From Gemmatimonadales bacterium (GTDB lineage Bacteria > Gemmatimonadota > Gemmatimonadetes > Gemmatimonadales > GWC2-71-9), in NCBI GenBank assembly GCA_036265815.1, contig DATAOI010000074.1, forward strand, positions 1 through 61,982: 61,982 bases of DNA, written 5' to 3'. The translations under genes were made by a program, and so were the position numbers. The notes under the pieces are model-generated. The model saw only the letters and a program-made list of their open reading frames with translations. It had not been told where the DNA came from and ran no database searches. Positions 45,866 to 54,357 of this stretch are shown here, piece after piece. Each line of letters begins with the position of its first letter. Position 1 is the stretch's first letter.

Positions 45866-46420
45866 TCAGGTCCAAGTCACCCGGTAGCGGCAGACGAGTC
45901 CGCCCCGTGCTCGACATTCCTCCTCCAGGATCCGCACGCCTGACACCCCGCACATCTCCAGGGCCTTCCGATACCAGCCGATCACGGTCAGGCAATCGGG
46001 CGCGCTGAAGGTCTCGGCGTCATAGGTGGTGAACACCCCTTCGCGAGGCCCGATGGGCTGGTACTCCCGGTGGCCGCTCTCATAGTAGAGGGAGTAGAAC
46101 GAGGGCGATTTGGCCAGGAACCCGTGGGCATCACCCTGGGTGAGATAACCGCTGTGGATACTGCCGAGGTTCTTGACGGCGGACGCCTCGCCGAGCCGCT
46201 CGAAGAACTCAGCCTTGCCGCCGCCCAGCTCGCGGACGATGGTGTCGTCGAGGGTCTTGCCCAGCTCGAACGGATACCAGTTGGAAGTGAAGACGATGCG
46301 GAGGGTGCGCTGATCGCCCTCAGGCAGGGCGGCGAGCACGCGCCGGAGTCCGTCCGCGCCGAAGTGCTCCTGCACGAACGCGAGCCGCGATTTGAGTACC
46401 GCCCCCTTGATCTGCTGCAC
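45866..46420 (-). CDS. DUF2378/TIGR02265-like protein
   Basis: Starting at GTG 46420 the protein has 184 residues. The N-terminus QIKGAVLKSRLAFVQEHFGADG, then RVLAALPEGDQRTL and SNWYPFEL, resembles the myxobacterial TIGR02265/DUF2378 family. The end, CGVSGVRILEEECRARGGLVCRYRV, resembles 4-vinyl-reductase-type small-molecule-binding folds. No signal peptide or enzyme motif is present. It may be a ligand-binding sensor; this is inference from a fold analogy. The longer in-frame start at 46585 overlaps the pncB gene and was rejected. Confidence 0.6.
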   Translation of the reverse strand: MQQIKGAVLKSRLAFVQEHFGADGLRRVLAALPEGDQRTLRIVFTSNWYPFELGKTLDDTIVRELGGGKAEFFERLGEASAVKNLGSIHSGYLTQGDAHGFLAKSPSFYSLYYESGHREYQPIGPREGVFTTYDAETFSAPDCLTVIGWYRKALEMCGVSGVRILEEECRARGGLVCRYRVTWT

Positions 46421-46514
46421 GGCTAAGGTTGGAGGGGGCAGGCGGAGAGCGCAAGCTCGCCACCGCTCCCGGCGGACAGTAGCTTTCGGCCGTCTCGATA
46501 GGGAGAGGATCGCG

Positions 46515-47903
46515 ATGGCCATCCGCGACGCCGAGGGCGGGTTCGACGCGGGGCCGCTGCGCCTCGGGGACGCGGCGCTCTTCACCGACCTCTACGAGCT
46601 CACCATGGCGGCCGCCTTCTTCCGCCATGGCATTCGTGGCCCCGCCAGCTTCAGCCTGTTCGTTCGCCGGCTGCCCGAGACGCGTGCGTTCCTGGTAGCG
46701 GCGGGGCTGGAGGACGCGCTCGACTTCCTCCACGCCCTACGCTTCTCGTCCTCGGCCCTGGCACATCTCCGCACGCTCGGACTCTTCGACGAGGCGTTCC
46801 TCGAATGGCTGGTGGGCTTCCGCTTTACCGGCGAGGTCCGCGCGGTGCCGGAGGGCACGGTGGTGTTCGCCGACGAGCCGATCCTGGAGGTGAGCGGCCC
46901 CATCCTCGAGGCGCAGATGGTGGAGTCGGCGCTGCTCAATTTCTGCCATCTGCAGACGCTGCTCGCCAGCAAGGCCGCCCGCGTCGTGCTGGCCGCAGGA
47001 GGGCGATCCGTGGCGGAGTTCGGGCTCAGGCGCACGCCCGGCATCGATGCCGCCATGAAAGCGGCGCGGTCGGCCTATATCGCCGGGTGCGAGCTCACCA
47101 GCAACGTGCTCGCCGGGATGGAGTACGCCATTCCGGTCACCGGCACCATGGCGCATTCGTTCGTCACCGCATTTACGAGCGAGATGGCAGCGTTCCGGGC
47201 CTTCGCGGAGACCTTTCCCGCGGGCGCGGTCCTCCTGCTCGACAGCTACGATACCGTCGCCGCCGCCCACAAGGCGGTGGAAGTGGCCGGCCTGCTTGCG
47301 CAGCAGGGCCGCCGCTTGGCCGGGGTGCGGCTGGACAGCGGCGACATCGTCGGGCTCAGCAGACAGGTGCGCGCCATTCTGGACGCGGCCGGACTGGCGG
47401 GCGTGCCGATCCTGGTGAGCGGCGGCCTGGACGAGCACGCCGTCGAGGCGTACCTGGCCGCTGGCGCGCCGATCGACGCGTTCGGGATCGGGACCCGGAT
47501 GAACGTCTCCGCCGACGCGCCCTCGCTCGACATGGTGTACAAGCTGGTGCGCTTCGATGGCCGCGACATCCTCAAGCTGAGCCAGGACAAGGAGACCTGG
47601 GTGGGGGAGAAGCAGATCCTGCGCACGCGCCGGGCCGACGGCCGCTTCGCGGCCGATGTGCTGGCCCTTGAGGACGAGCCGGTGCCGGCCGGCGCCGAGC
47701 CGCTGCTCCAACCGGTGATGGCCAGGGGCGAGCTGCTCCGGCCCCATCCCGCTCTCGATGAGGTCCGCGCGCACTGCGCCGCGCAGCTCGCCTCGCTGCC
47801 GGAGGAGCTGCGACGGCTGCGAGACGCCGGCGTGTATCCGGTGAGCTACAGTCGCGCGCTTCGCGCGCGGCAGGCTTCGGCCATAGCGGCTGTGGCAGAC
47901 TAA
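46515..47903 (+). CDS. pncB: Nicotinate phosphoribosyltransferase
   Basis: The 462-residue enzyme has the family signatures: LFTDLYELTMAAAFFRHG, GVRLDSGDIVGLSRQVR, and the GTMAHSF motif whose H214 corresponds to the autophosphorylated His of known enzymes. It joins nicotinate and PRPP to make nicotinate mononucleotide in the NAD salvage route, with ATP hydrolysis stimulating the reaction. ATG 46515 follows GGGAGAGG by six bases. It diverges from the DUF2378-like gene. Confidence 0.95.
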   Translation: MAIRDAEGGFDAGPLRLGDAALFTDLYELTMAAAFFRHGIRGPASFSLFVRRLPETRAFLVAAGLEDALDFLHALRFSSSALAHLRTLGLFDEAFLEWLVGFRFTGEVRAVPEGTVVFADEPILEVSGPILEAQMVESALLNFCHLQTLLASKAARVVLAAGGRSVAEFGLRRTPGIDAAMKAARSAYIAGCELTSNVLAGMEYAIPVTGTMAHSFVTAFTSEMAAFRAFAETFPAGAVLLLDSYDTVAAAHKAVEVAGLLAQQGRRLAGVRLDSGDIVGLSRQVRAILDAAGLAGVPILVSGGLDEHAVEAYLAAGAPIDAFGIGTRMNVSADAPSLDMVYKLVRFDGRDILKLSQDKETWVGEKQILRTRRADGRFAADVLALEDEPVPAGAEPLLQPVMARGELLRPHPALDEVRAHCAAQLASLPEELRRLRDAGVYPVSYSRALRARQASAIAAVAD

Positions 47904-47966
47904 ATCGACGGGAGGCGGGAATCCAGCAGCGGCCGGAGGCCGCGCATCACATCGGAGGAATCACTC

Positions 47967-48149
47967 ATGACGTCCAGTGAGAGCCCGCGCGAGGAGCACA
48001 AGGTGAGTGGAGAGCGGCTCGTCGCCCGGGCAAAGGACCTGATCCAGGAAGGCAATGTCCGGCGGATCATCGTCAAGAACGAGGAGGGGCAGACCATCAT
48101 GGAGCTACCGCTCAACCGAGGGACCTCCCTGGAGACGAGAGGCCCGTGA
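47967..48149 (+). CDS. Short DUF4342-like protein
   Basis: The 60-residue product has the DUF4342 core: VSGERLVARAKDLIQEGNVRRIIVKNEEGQTIMELPL. Typical members continue with a hydrophobic helix and a short charged tail; here the frame ends with NRGTSLETRGP instead, so the protein lacks the membrane part. AGGAATC at about 47957-47963 could act as ribosome site. It may be a soluble variant or a truncated relic. The function of the family is unknown. Confidence 0.75.
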   Translation: MTSSESPREEHKVSGERLVARAKDLIQEGNVRRIIVKNEEGQTIMELPLNRGTSLETRGP

Positions 48150-48261
48150 AGCTTGGGGGGCCTCGGCGGAACCCCGACAGGTCCACGGCGACTCGGAGCC
48201 GAACAGCAAGACTGCGGTTCTTTCCTGCATCTCTGCCGTCCGTGCCGTCGCCGCCGTCCTT

Positions 48262-49119
48262 CTAAAAGTCCCGTCGCCCGTAGAGCCACGCCGCCAGCGC
48301 GACCGGCAGGACGCACCAGGCACCGAGCGAGCCCAGGATCAAGACGGCACCGCCTCCGGGACCGAGCGCCTGCTGCATGGCGGCCCCGGTGGGCCCCAGC
48401 AGTACGTCGGCGCCGAGCGTCACCAGCCCCAGCGCACGGATGCCGTCCACCGGGTTCATGGCCAGGAGGGTCACCAGGTAGGCGCCTGGCTCGCCTGAGC
48501 CGGTGAACTGCAGCAGCGCGATCGCCAACAGATCGTAGAGCACCGCGGCGCAGAGCCAGGCGGCCAGAGCCGCCCCGATCGCCGCCGGCCGCCGACGGGC
48601 CACCACGCCGATCAGGATGCCCGCCGCGAGTGCCGCCCATCCCACCGCCGTCGTCCCCAGAGCCACGGTGAGATAGGCCGCCAGCCCATCCCGTCCCGCG
48701 AACCCGCCGACGACTCCACCCGCGATCCCGAAGCCCACCACCGCCACGCCACCCAGCGCCGCGGCGAGCCCGAGTGCGCGCCCCAGCAGAACGGTGAGGC
48801 GGCTCACCGGCTGGACCAGGAGCATCTCGGTCCCGCCATCCTCCGAGCCGAAGGTGTACGCACCCACCACCAGCCCGAGCAGCGGCAGCAGGTAGAGGGA
48901 GAGCGTCAGCAACGAGGTAGCGGTCCGCACGAATCCCTGCACCAGCACCTGCCCGCTGGCGCCGAGCCCAGCCAGGGAGATGCCGATAGCCAACACCGCG
49001 AAGAGGGCCGCGAAGCCCTGGAGCAGACGACCACGCAGCGCGGCTCGGAGCTCCGCGCCGGCGATCACGAGCACGGCGTCCGCCGCGCGCCGCCGGCTGC
49101 TGCGGGCCGGCGACCTCAT
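48262..49119 (-). CDS. nosY: NosY-like ABC permease
   Basis: The 285-residue protein has about six transmembrane segments, including LLQGFAALFAVLAIGISLAGLG, TSLLTLSLYLLPLLGLVVGAY and the C-terminal VLILGSLGAWCVLPVALAAWLYGRRDF. The GSEDGGTEMLLVQPVSRLTVLLGRALG loop is typical of ABC-2/NosY permeases that couple to NosF. It transports an unknown (probably sulfur-containing) factor for NosZ copper-centre assembly. ATG 49119 overlaps the NosF stop by ATGA; the longer start at 49191 was rejected. Confidence 0.88.
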   Translation of the reverse strand: MRSPARSSRRRAADAVLVIAGAELRAALRGRLLQGFAALFAVLAIGISLAGLGASGQVLVQGFVRTATSLLTLSLYLLPLLGLVVGAYTFGSEDGGTEMLLVQPVSRLTVLLGRALGLAAALGGVAVVGFGIAGGVVGGFAGRDGLAAYLTVALGTTAVGWAALAAGILIGVVARRRPAAIGAALAAWLCAAVLYDLLAIALLQFTGSGEPGAYLVTLLAMNPVDGIRALGLVTLGADVLLGPTGAAMQQALGPGGGAVLILGSLGAWCVLPVALAAWLYGRRDF

Positions 49120-49841
49120 GCCACGCGCCTGAGCGGCAGCGCGCCTGTGAGGTGGCGATAGACCTCTTCGATGCCACGCACGCTGGCCCACAGCTCGAGC
49201 TCGTCGAGTGTTCCCACGGCGCTGACCCGCCCGGCGGTGAAGATGGCGATGCGATCGGCGAGGCTGGCTACCTCAGCGAGGTCATGGGAGGAGAGCAGCA
49301 CGGTGATGCCGTCGCGGCGGATTTCGGCGAGCAGGTCCCGGACCAGCAGCGCGCCGGTGGGATCGAGCGCTGCGGTTGGCTCGTCCAGCACGAGTACGGG
49401 TGGCTCGCCAATCAGCGCGGCCGCGAGCCCGAGGCGCTGCCGCATGCCACCCGAGAACCCATCGACGACGCGATCCGCCGCGTCGCCAAGGCTCACCCGC
49501 TCGAGCAGCATGTCCGCCTGGCCCGACGGCACGCTCCGCAGGCGGGCATAGAGCCGCAGCGCAGTGCGAGCGGTGATGCCCTCGGGGAAGGCGAGCCGCT
49601 GCGGGAGATAGCCGACCGCACTGCGCGCGGTGGCACCGCCGCTGGTGGCGTCGAGGCGGTTGACGAGGACCCGGCCGGAGGTGGGCCGGATGAGGCCGAC
49701 CAGCGCCTTGAGGGTCGTGGTCTTGCCCGATCCGTTCGGACCGATGACCGCGAGGGTCTCGCCGGGAGCGACGGAGAATGTCACGTCTCGCGCCGCGGCA
49801 ATGCTGCCGTACCGTTTGGTGAACTGCTCGTAGCGGATCAT
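49116..49841 (-). CDS. nosF: NosF-like ABC ATPase
   Basis: The 241-residue protein has a full ATPase set: Walker A GPNGSGKTT, Q-loop YLPQRLAFPEG, signature FSGGMRQRLGLA, Walker B VLVLDEP, and H-loop SSHDLAE. The position between nosD and nosY, with four-base overlaps on both sides, makes it the ATPase of the NosDFY complex for copper-centre maturation. Confidence 0.92.
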   Translation of the reverse strand: MIRYEQFTKRYGSIAAARDVTFSVAPGETLAVIGPNGSGKTTTLKALVGLIRPTSGRVLVNRLDATSGGATARSAVGYLPQRLAFPEGITARTALRLYARLRSVPSGQADMLLERVSLGDAADRVVDGFSGGMRQRLGLAAALIGEPPVLVLDEPTAALDPTGALLVRDLLAEIRRDGITVLLSSHDLAEVASLADRIAIFTAGRVSAVGTLDELELWASVRGIEEVYRHLTGALPLRRVA

Positions 49842-51097
49842 CGGCCGGTGCTCCTGGGGGCAACGAAAGGACGTCGGACCAGCGGCCGCGGGTCTTCGAC
49901 CCGCGGCACGTCGAACACGGGAAACGCGTCCTCCGCCCAGGCGAGGGCGCGCGCAGCGAGCGTCCCGGTGAACAGGTCGAGCGCGGGACGGGTCGCGGCC
50001 AGGGTCGCGAAGGCGTCGCCCACGCGATAGGGCCGGTCGCCGATGCCATCCCGATCGAGGTCGAACACGGCGGGATCACCCCAGTAGTTGCCGCGGCCAG
50101 CCTCGGCCCAGGCATTCTCGCTCGAGCCGAGCACCTTGCGGACCGGGACCCGATTGTCGGTAATCACGTTCTCGGTGAACGTGTTCGCCTCGGCGCTGGC
50201 GAGGAGGTCGATCCCGACACCGTTTCCGATGATCAGGTTGCGGCGAAACACGTCGCCGATAGCGCCGTCCAGAAAGAGCCCGGTCAGGTTGCCCTCGATC
50301 CGGTTGCGCTCGGCCACCACCTGCTCGGCGGTCTGCAGCAGAATGCCATAGGCCCGGTAGCCGACGTGCTGCGCGAACACGTTCTCCCGGAAGGTGATGC
50401 GCTTGGAGAACATGATCGCCGCGCCGGCGGCGTTTCGGGTGAAGATGTTGCGCTCGAACAGATTGTCATCCGAGTACATGTAATGCAGGCCGTAGCGCAC
50501 GCCGGAGACGGTGTTGCCGAGCACCGTGTTGCCGCTGGCGAAGGAGAAGTAGAGACCGTCGCGCGTGCCGCGGACCATGTTCTGCTCGATCCGGTTCCCG
50601 GTCGAACCGTAGAGGTGGATGCCGTTACCACGCCGGGGCTCGATCAGCTCCGCCGCACCGGTGATGCGGTTCCCCCGGATGGTGGCGTCGTGGGCTTCCA
50701 GCAGATAGATGCCGTGCAGCGGGTCTTCGATGGTGTTGCCGAGCACCCGGACGCCTCGGACGCGAACCAGCTTGATCGCCGCCTCATCGGCATTGAGCGA
50801 ACGCCCGCTGGAGCGGATCACCAGACCGGCGATGGTCACCGAGTCGGCCGTGATGGTGACCACGGTGCCGCGATGCTCGCCGTCGAGCTCCGCGCCCGCA
50901 TCTCCCAGCAGGGTGACCCGACGATCCACCACGAGCCGCTCGGCGTAGGTGCCGGGTCGGACCCGGATCGTGTCGCCCGGCCGAGCCGCCGCCAGTGCGG
51001 CCCCGATGGTCACGTATTGCGCGTCCACCCCGCGACTCACCACCAGCGTCCGAGCCGGGGCAGCCACCTGCACGAGCAGGAGCGAGATGACCAGCAT
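49838..51097 (-). CDS. nosD: NosD, periplasmic beta-helix copper-centre assembly protein
   Basis: The 419-residue protein has a signal peptide (MLVISLLLVQVAAPA). The body is a right-handed beta-helix, with repeated N-x-I/V-x-x-N/G-x-x-G-I units (HGIYLLEAHDATIRGNRIT, DGLYFSFASGNTVLGNTVS). The C-terminal ENAWAEAGRGNYWGD resembles conserved NosD ends. NosD helps mature the CuZ centre together with NosF and NosY. It starts at ATG 51097, sharing one base with the preceding stop (TGATG), and its stop overlaps the NosF start. Confidence 0.93.
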   Translation of the reverse strand: MLVISLLLVQVAAPARTLVVSRGVDAQYVTIGAALAAARPGDTIRVRPGTYAERLVVDRRVTLLGDAGAELDGEHRGTVVTITADSVTIAGLVIRSSGRSLNADEAAIKLVRVRGVRVLGNTIEDPLHGIYLLEAHDATIRGNRITGAAELIEPRRGNGIHLYGSTGNRIEQNMVRGTRDGLYFSFASGNTVLGNTVSGVRYGLHYMYSDDNLFERNIFTRNAAGAAIMFSKRITFRENVFAQHVGYRAYGILLQTAEQVVAERNRIEGNLTGLFLDGAIGDVFRRNLIIGNGVGIDLLASAEANTFTENVITDNRVPVRKVLGSSENAWAEAGRGNYWGDPAVFDLDRDGIGDRPYRVGDAFATLAATRPALDLFTGTLAARALAWAEDAFPVFDVPRVEDPRPLVRRPFVAPRSTGR

Positions 51098-51720
51098 CAG
51101 GCCGGCACACCCGACGGCGTAGGGCTCACGGCGCCCACTGGCCGCCTGGACGGACGCCGGCGGGTCGCCAGATCCGCGACCAGCGCCAGCGTCACGAGCC
51201 CGCCCGCTCCGAGGGCCAGGAAGGTGCCCCAGGAGAAGTACGAATAGGTAGCGAACTGGGCGATCTGATTCTGACCCAGCATCGGCGGAGTGAAGGGAGC
51301 GATGCGGATCGCCGCCGTCGGATCGAGATCGTGGCCGAACTGGTACAGCCGGTGAGCCATCGACCAGAGGCCGTAGCCCGCGATCGCGATCATCAACGTC
51401 AACGGGAGCAGGTCCGCCCAGATTCGCCGAACGAGGGCCGCGAAGAGACAGCCCACGGCCACCAGGCCGAGCCCGAGCGGGAGCAGACGAAGTTCGGGAA
51501 AGAAGCCGTCCCGGATTCGAGTCATCCCGATGTAGTGGTTGAGGGCGTTGATTTCGTCGATGTCGCCCCGGATGTGATTGGAATACACCACCATCCGGAG
51601 CCCTTCGGGATACTGGGTGCTGACCAGCGTCATGCCCCAAAGCGGCAGGACCATCGCGAGCCCGGCCAGGATGCCGGCTCCAATGAGGAGCCGGCGGCGG
51701 TTGACGATGAGGTATCTCAT
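51097..51720 (-). CDS. NosB-like four-helix membrane protein of the nos cluster
   Basis: The 207-residue protein has four transmembrane helices: near residues 9-32 (LLIGAGILAGLAMVLPLWGM), 78-98, 104-128 and 164-185. A periplasmic loop with STQYPEGLRMVVYSNHIRGDIDEINALNHYIGM follows the first. Clade II nos clusters carry a membrane protein directly after nosZ (nosB in Wolinella); position, size and topology agree. Its role is not established. It starts four bases after the NosZ stop and overlaps NosD. Confidence 0.75.
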   Translation of the reverse strand: MRYLIVNRRRLLIGAGILAGLAMVLPLWGMTLVSTQYPEGLRMVVYSNHIRGDIDEINALNHYIGMTRIRDGFFPELRLLPLGLGLVAVGCLFAALVRRIWADLLPLTLMIAIAGYGLWSMAHRLYQFGHDLDPTAAIRIAPFTPPMLGQNQIAQFATYSYFSWGTFLALGAGGLVTLALVADLATRRRPSRRPVGAVSPTPSGVPA

Positions 51721-51724
51721 GCGA

Positions 51725-53695
51725 TCACCGTTGCGCGACGTCGCGCTTCGCCACGGCGGCCTTTTGCTGGCTCGTCGCGAACATCTCGCCCTGGTTATTG
51801 CGATAGAGTCCCATCACCTGCCCCAGCGGCACCACTTCGAGGTAACCCTGCATCTCCTGATGCAACGCCGAGCAGAAGTTCGTGCAGTAATAGGGATAGA
51901 CTCCCGACTTCCGGGCCACCAGCTTCACCGTCTTGGTTTCCCCCGGGTCGATCACGATGTTCTTGTCGTACGCCGTGATGCCGAACCCGTGGATCTCGTC
52001 TCTCGACTGTTCGGCGTTGGTTACATGGAGCACCAGCGTGTCCCCTTCCTGAACCTGGATGCGGCCGGGCTCGAAGTAGCTGCGGATGGCGTAGACCTTG
52101 CCTTCCACGGTACGGGTGGCCGCGTGGCGCACCACCTTGGCGTCCTGAGGGTTCCACACCGCATCCGGATCCTTGTTCTCCTCCTTGGGGTAGAACTCAA
52201 TCGGCTTGATCAGCTCCCGGCGCACCAGCTGCGCGAAGTGCGGCTCGGGCTCGGTGAAGCTCTCGTAGGTCATCTTCATCTTGGCCCCGGTGATGTCGAT
52301 AAGCTGCGAGCTCTCCGGAATCGACGGTCCGACGTTCAGGTGCCGACCCTTGGACATCTTGTTCATCGCCACCAGGTAGGTGCCCTGCGGGTGGCGGGTG
52401 TCGCCCTCGGCCACGACCAGGTGGCCGACGTTGAACTGCACCGGGATCTTGTCCAGCACGACCGACTTGGGATCGGTACCGGGCGCGTAGGGCGGCAGCT
52501 TCCACTTGGCGATGGCGCTCTCCACGTACAGCGACGTGTACGCATTGCCCTTGCCGTCGAACTGGGTGTGCAGCGGGCCCAGGCCCACCGGCACTTCCAT
52601 CACCACCGCCGCCTCATACCGGATCACGGGGATGCCGTCCTCGTTCCCGGTGAAGTCCTGCTTGGCGATCGCCTCCTGGATCTTCTTGAAAGAGAAGACG
52701 GTCGAGGTCGGCTGCAGCTTGCCGGAGCAGATCACGTACTCACCGTTGGGCTCGACGTCCACTCCGTGCGGGCTCTTGCCGCAGGGCAGGAGATACATGA
52801 CGCCGGGCACCTTGGCCGGGTCGACCATCTTCACGCCGCCCGACTCGAAGGTCTTGCCGGCGTTCACCGCCTGCTCGGCCGCCTTCCAGTTCACCACGGC
52901 GACGTAGTCCCGGTCGCGCTGGCTGGCTGTCTGTTCCAGCTTGCCGGTGGCGCGCTCGCTATTGTACGAGGTCCAGAACGCCCAGCCGTCGCTGGGGCCC
53001 TTGCCGGTGGCGCCCAGATCCCAGTCGAAGGGCGGCGTCATGATCTGCCAGCCGACCGACATGGTACCGTCCTTCGGGTCCACCTTGATCCCGGTGAAGG
53101 CGCCGTGGTACTTGGTGGCGTAGTCGTCGAGCGATTCGTACTTCGAGCCGAGCGGCACGGAGAACCGGGTCGCCACCAGGGCGTACTCGGTATTGTTGGT
53201 GACCATCGACGAGCCATGATTGCCCATCGTATTCGGGATGGGGCCCAGGATCTGGGCGGTCTTGAAGTCGCGCAGGTTGATCCGCGCGATCCGGTTGTTG
53301 GCATTGTCGTTGACGAACAACCAGCGACCGTCGTAGTCGCCGTTGGTCTTGGAGAGAGCCGGGTGATGGACGTCGCCCCAGGTGTAGTCGCCCATCATCT
53401 TCCTGCTGGCTTCGTCGAAGCCGTAGCCGGTCCCCGGATACGGAGCGAACACCGGGATGGTGGCGATGTGGCGCATCGACGGCACGCCGGCGACGAACAC
53501 CTGACCGGAGTGGCCGCCGGAGTAGAACAGATAGTAGGTGTCGAGATCGCCGGGCTTCACGTAGGTGGCGAGCGCCGCGCTCTGGACGTCGCCGGTCGCC
53601 ATGGCGCGCTGCCCCGGCGCCACGGGCTTGGTGCCGCCGCATGCGGCCACGCCGAGCATGGACAGGGGAGCGGCCCACTGCATCAGGCGGGACAT
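51725..53695 (-). CDS. nosZ: Nitrous oxide reductase, clade II type, predicted lipoprotein
   Basis: The 656-residue enzyme reduces N2O to N2 in the periplasm. The seven-His CuZ site is visible (GDVHHPALS with H110/H111, NHGSS, SPHGVDV, GPLHTQF, NVGHLVVAEGD, PEPHFAQ). The CuA site is in the C-terminal cupredoxin domain: C604, C608, H612, M615 (CTNFCSALHQEM). The N-terminus is a lipoprotein signal (LGVAAC, Cys 19) and not a Tat signal, as expected for clade II export. ATG 53695 has AAGGAG eight bases upstream. The cupredoxin gene ends 23 bases before it. Confidence 0.97.
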   Translation of the reverse strand: MSRLMQWAAPLSMLGVAACGGTKPVAPGQRAMATGDVQSAALATYVKPGDLDTYYLFYSGGHSGQVFVAGVPSMRHIATIPVFAPYPGTGYGFDEASRKMMGDYTWGDVHHPALSKTNGDYDGRWLFVNDNANNRIARINLRDFKTAQILGPIPNTMGNHGSSMVTNNTEYALVATRFSVPLGSKYESLDDYATKYHGAFTGIKVDPKDGTMSVGWQIMTPPFDWDLGATGKGPSDGWAFWTSYNSERATGKLEQTASQRDRDYVAVVNWKAAEQAVNAGKTFESGGVKMVDPAKVPGVMYLLPCGKSPHGVDVEPNGEYVICSGKLQPTSTVFSFKKIQEAIAKQDFTGNEDGIPVIRYEAAVVMEVPVGLGPLHTQFDGKGNAYTSLYVESAIAKWKLPPYAPGTDPKSVVLDKIPVQFNVGHLVVAEGDTRHPQGTYLVAMNKMSKGRHLNVGPSIPESSQLIDITGAKMKMTYESFTEPEPHFAQLVRRELIKPIEFYPKEENKDPDAVWNPQDAKVVRHAATRTVEGKVYAIRSYFEPGRIQVQEGDTLVLHVTNAEQSRDEIHGFGITAYDKNIVIDPGETKTVKLVARKSGVYPYYCTNFCSALHQEMQGYLEVVPLGQVMGLYRNNQGEMFATSQQKAAVAKRDVAQR

Positions 53696-53718
53696 GATGT
53701 GGTCTCCTTGGGTTCGCA

Positions 53719-54150
53719 TTATTCGACCTCGAGCTCCCCGGTCATGCCCAGGGCCGCGTGGGGGTCGCACTGGAAGTGGTACTCACCCGGCTTGAACGAG
53801 ACCGGCACCTCGAGCGTCTGGCCGGGGAGCTGCAGCAGGTCGCTCGGCTCCGGGAGGCCGGTGGCTCCGGGGTTCTTGTCGGCGGGGAAGCTCACGTTGT
53901 GGACCCCGCTCACCAGGGTGAACTTGAGGACATCCCCGGGGTGCGCCTCGAGCTTGTTCGGCACGAAGTGGTTGCCGGTCTCGTCGCTGATGGCCTTCAC
54001 TTCGATCACGGTGCCCGTCGCGGCGGGGGCGGGGGGCGCCGCATCGGCAGCGGCGGCGGACGTGCCGCTCGCCGCTTTGGACTGCTCTCCACCACACCCG
54101 GGGAGCAGCGCGAGGACAACGAGAGCGAGGATCGACAGCTTCGACGACAT
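53719..54150 (-). CDS. Cupredoxin lipoprotein, likely electron carrier to NosZ
   Basis: The 143-residue protein has a lipoprotein signal (LPGC, Cys 19), a flexible Ala/Pro/Ser-rich linker, and a plastocyanin-like domain. The type 1 copper ligands are H84 (GVHNVSF), C128, H131 and M136 (QCDPHAALGM). It is the first gene of the nos unit, 23 bases ahead of nosZ. By position and type it should deliver electrons to NosZ or store copper. The longer start at 54231 has no signal peptide and was rejected. Confidence 0.92.
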   Translation of the reverse strand: MSSKLSILALVVLALLPGCGGEQSKAASGTSAAAADAAPPAPAATGTVIEVKAISDETGNHFVPNKLEAHPGDVLKFTLVSGVHNVSFPADKNPGATGLPEPSDLLQLPGQTLEVPVSFKPGEYHFQCDPHAALGMTGELEVE

Positions 54151-54281
54151 TGGAGCGCACCTTTCGATGGAGGCGTTTGGGGTTCTGGGAAACATCGTCC
54201 GCCGAGCAGCGGCAGACCGTGAAGGCTCCATGAGCTTTTCTTTACCCTCCTGGCGTCGACGCCCCTTGGTCTGGCGTCAGC

Positions 54282-54318
54282 TTGACGATGGGTAATATCG
54301 GACTTTATCATGATGATA
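54282..54318 (+). promoter_or_regulatory. Promoter and overlapping operator of the Rrf2-type regulator
   Basis: TTGACG (54282-54287) and TATCAT (54306-54311, five of six matches to TATAAT) are spaced by 18 bases. The inverted repeat TATCATGATGATA (54306-54318) covers the -10 element, so binding of a dimer there would block transcription. AT-rich palindromes of this kind suit Rrf2/NsrR-type regulators. The 207-base divergent gap also serves the nos genes. Confidence 0.6.
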
Positions 54319-54357
54319 TGATGAAATACACCTGAAACCCGCTCTCTTCGACCCACT

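Noticed and set aside
45792-45995. Small frame between carbonic anhydrase and the DUF2378-like gene
   Set aside because: It overlaps the 3' part of the better supported DUF2378-like gene and lacks a ribosome site or protein-like composition.
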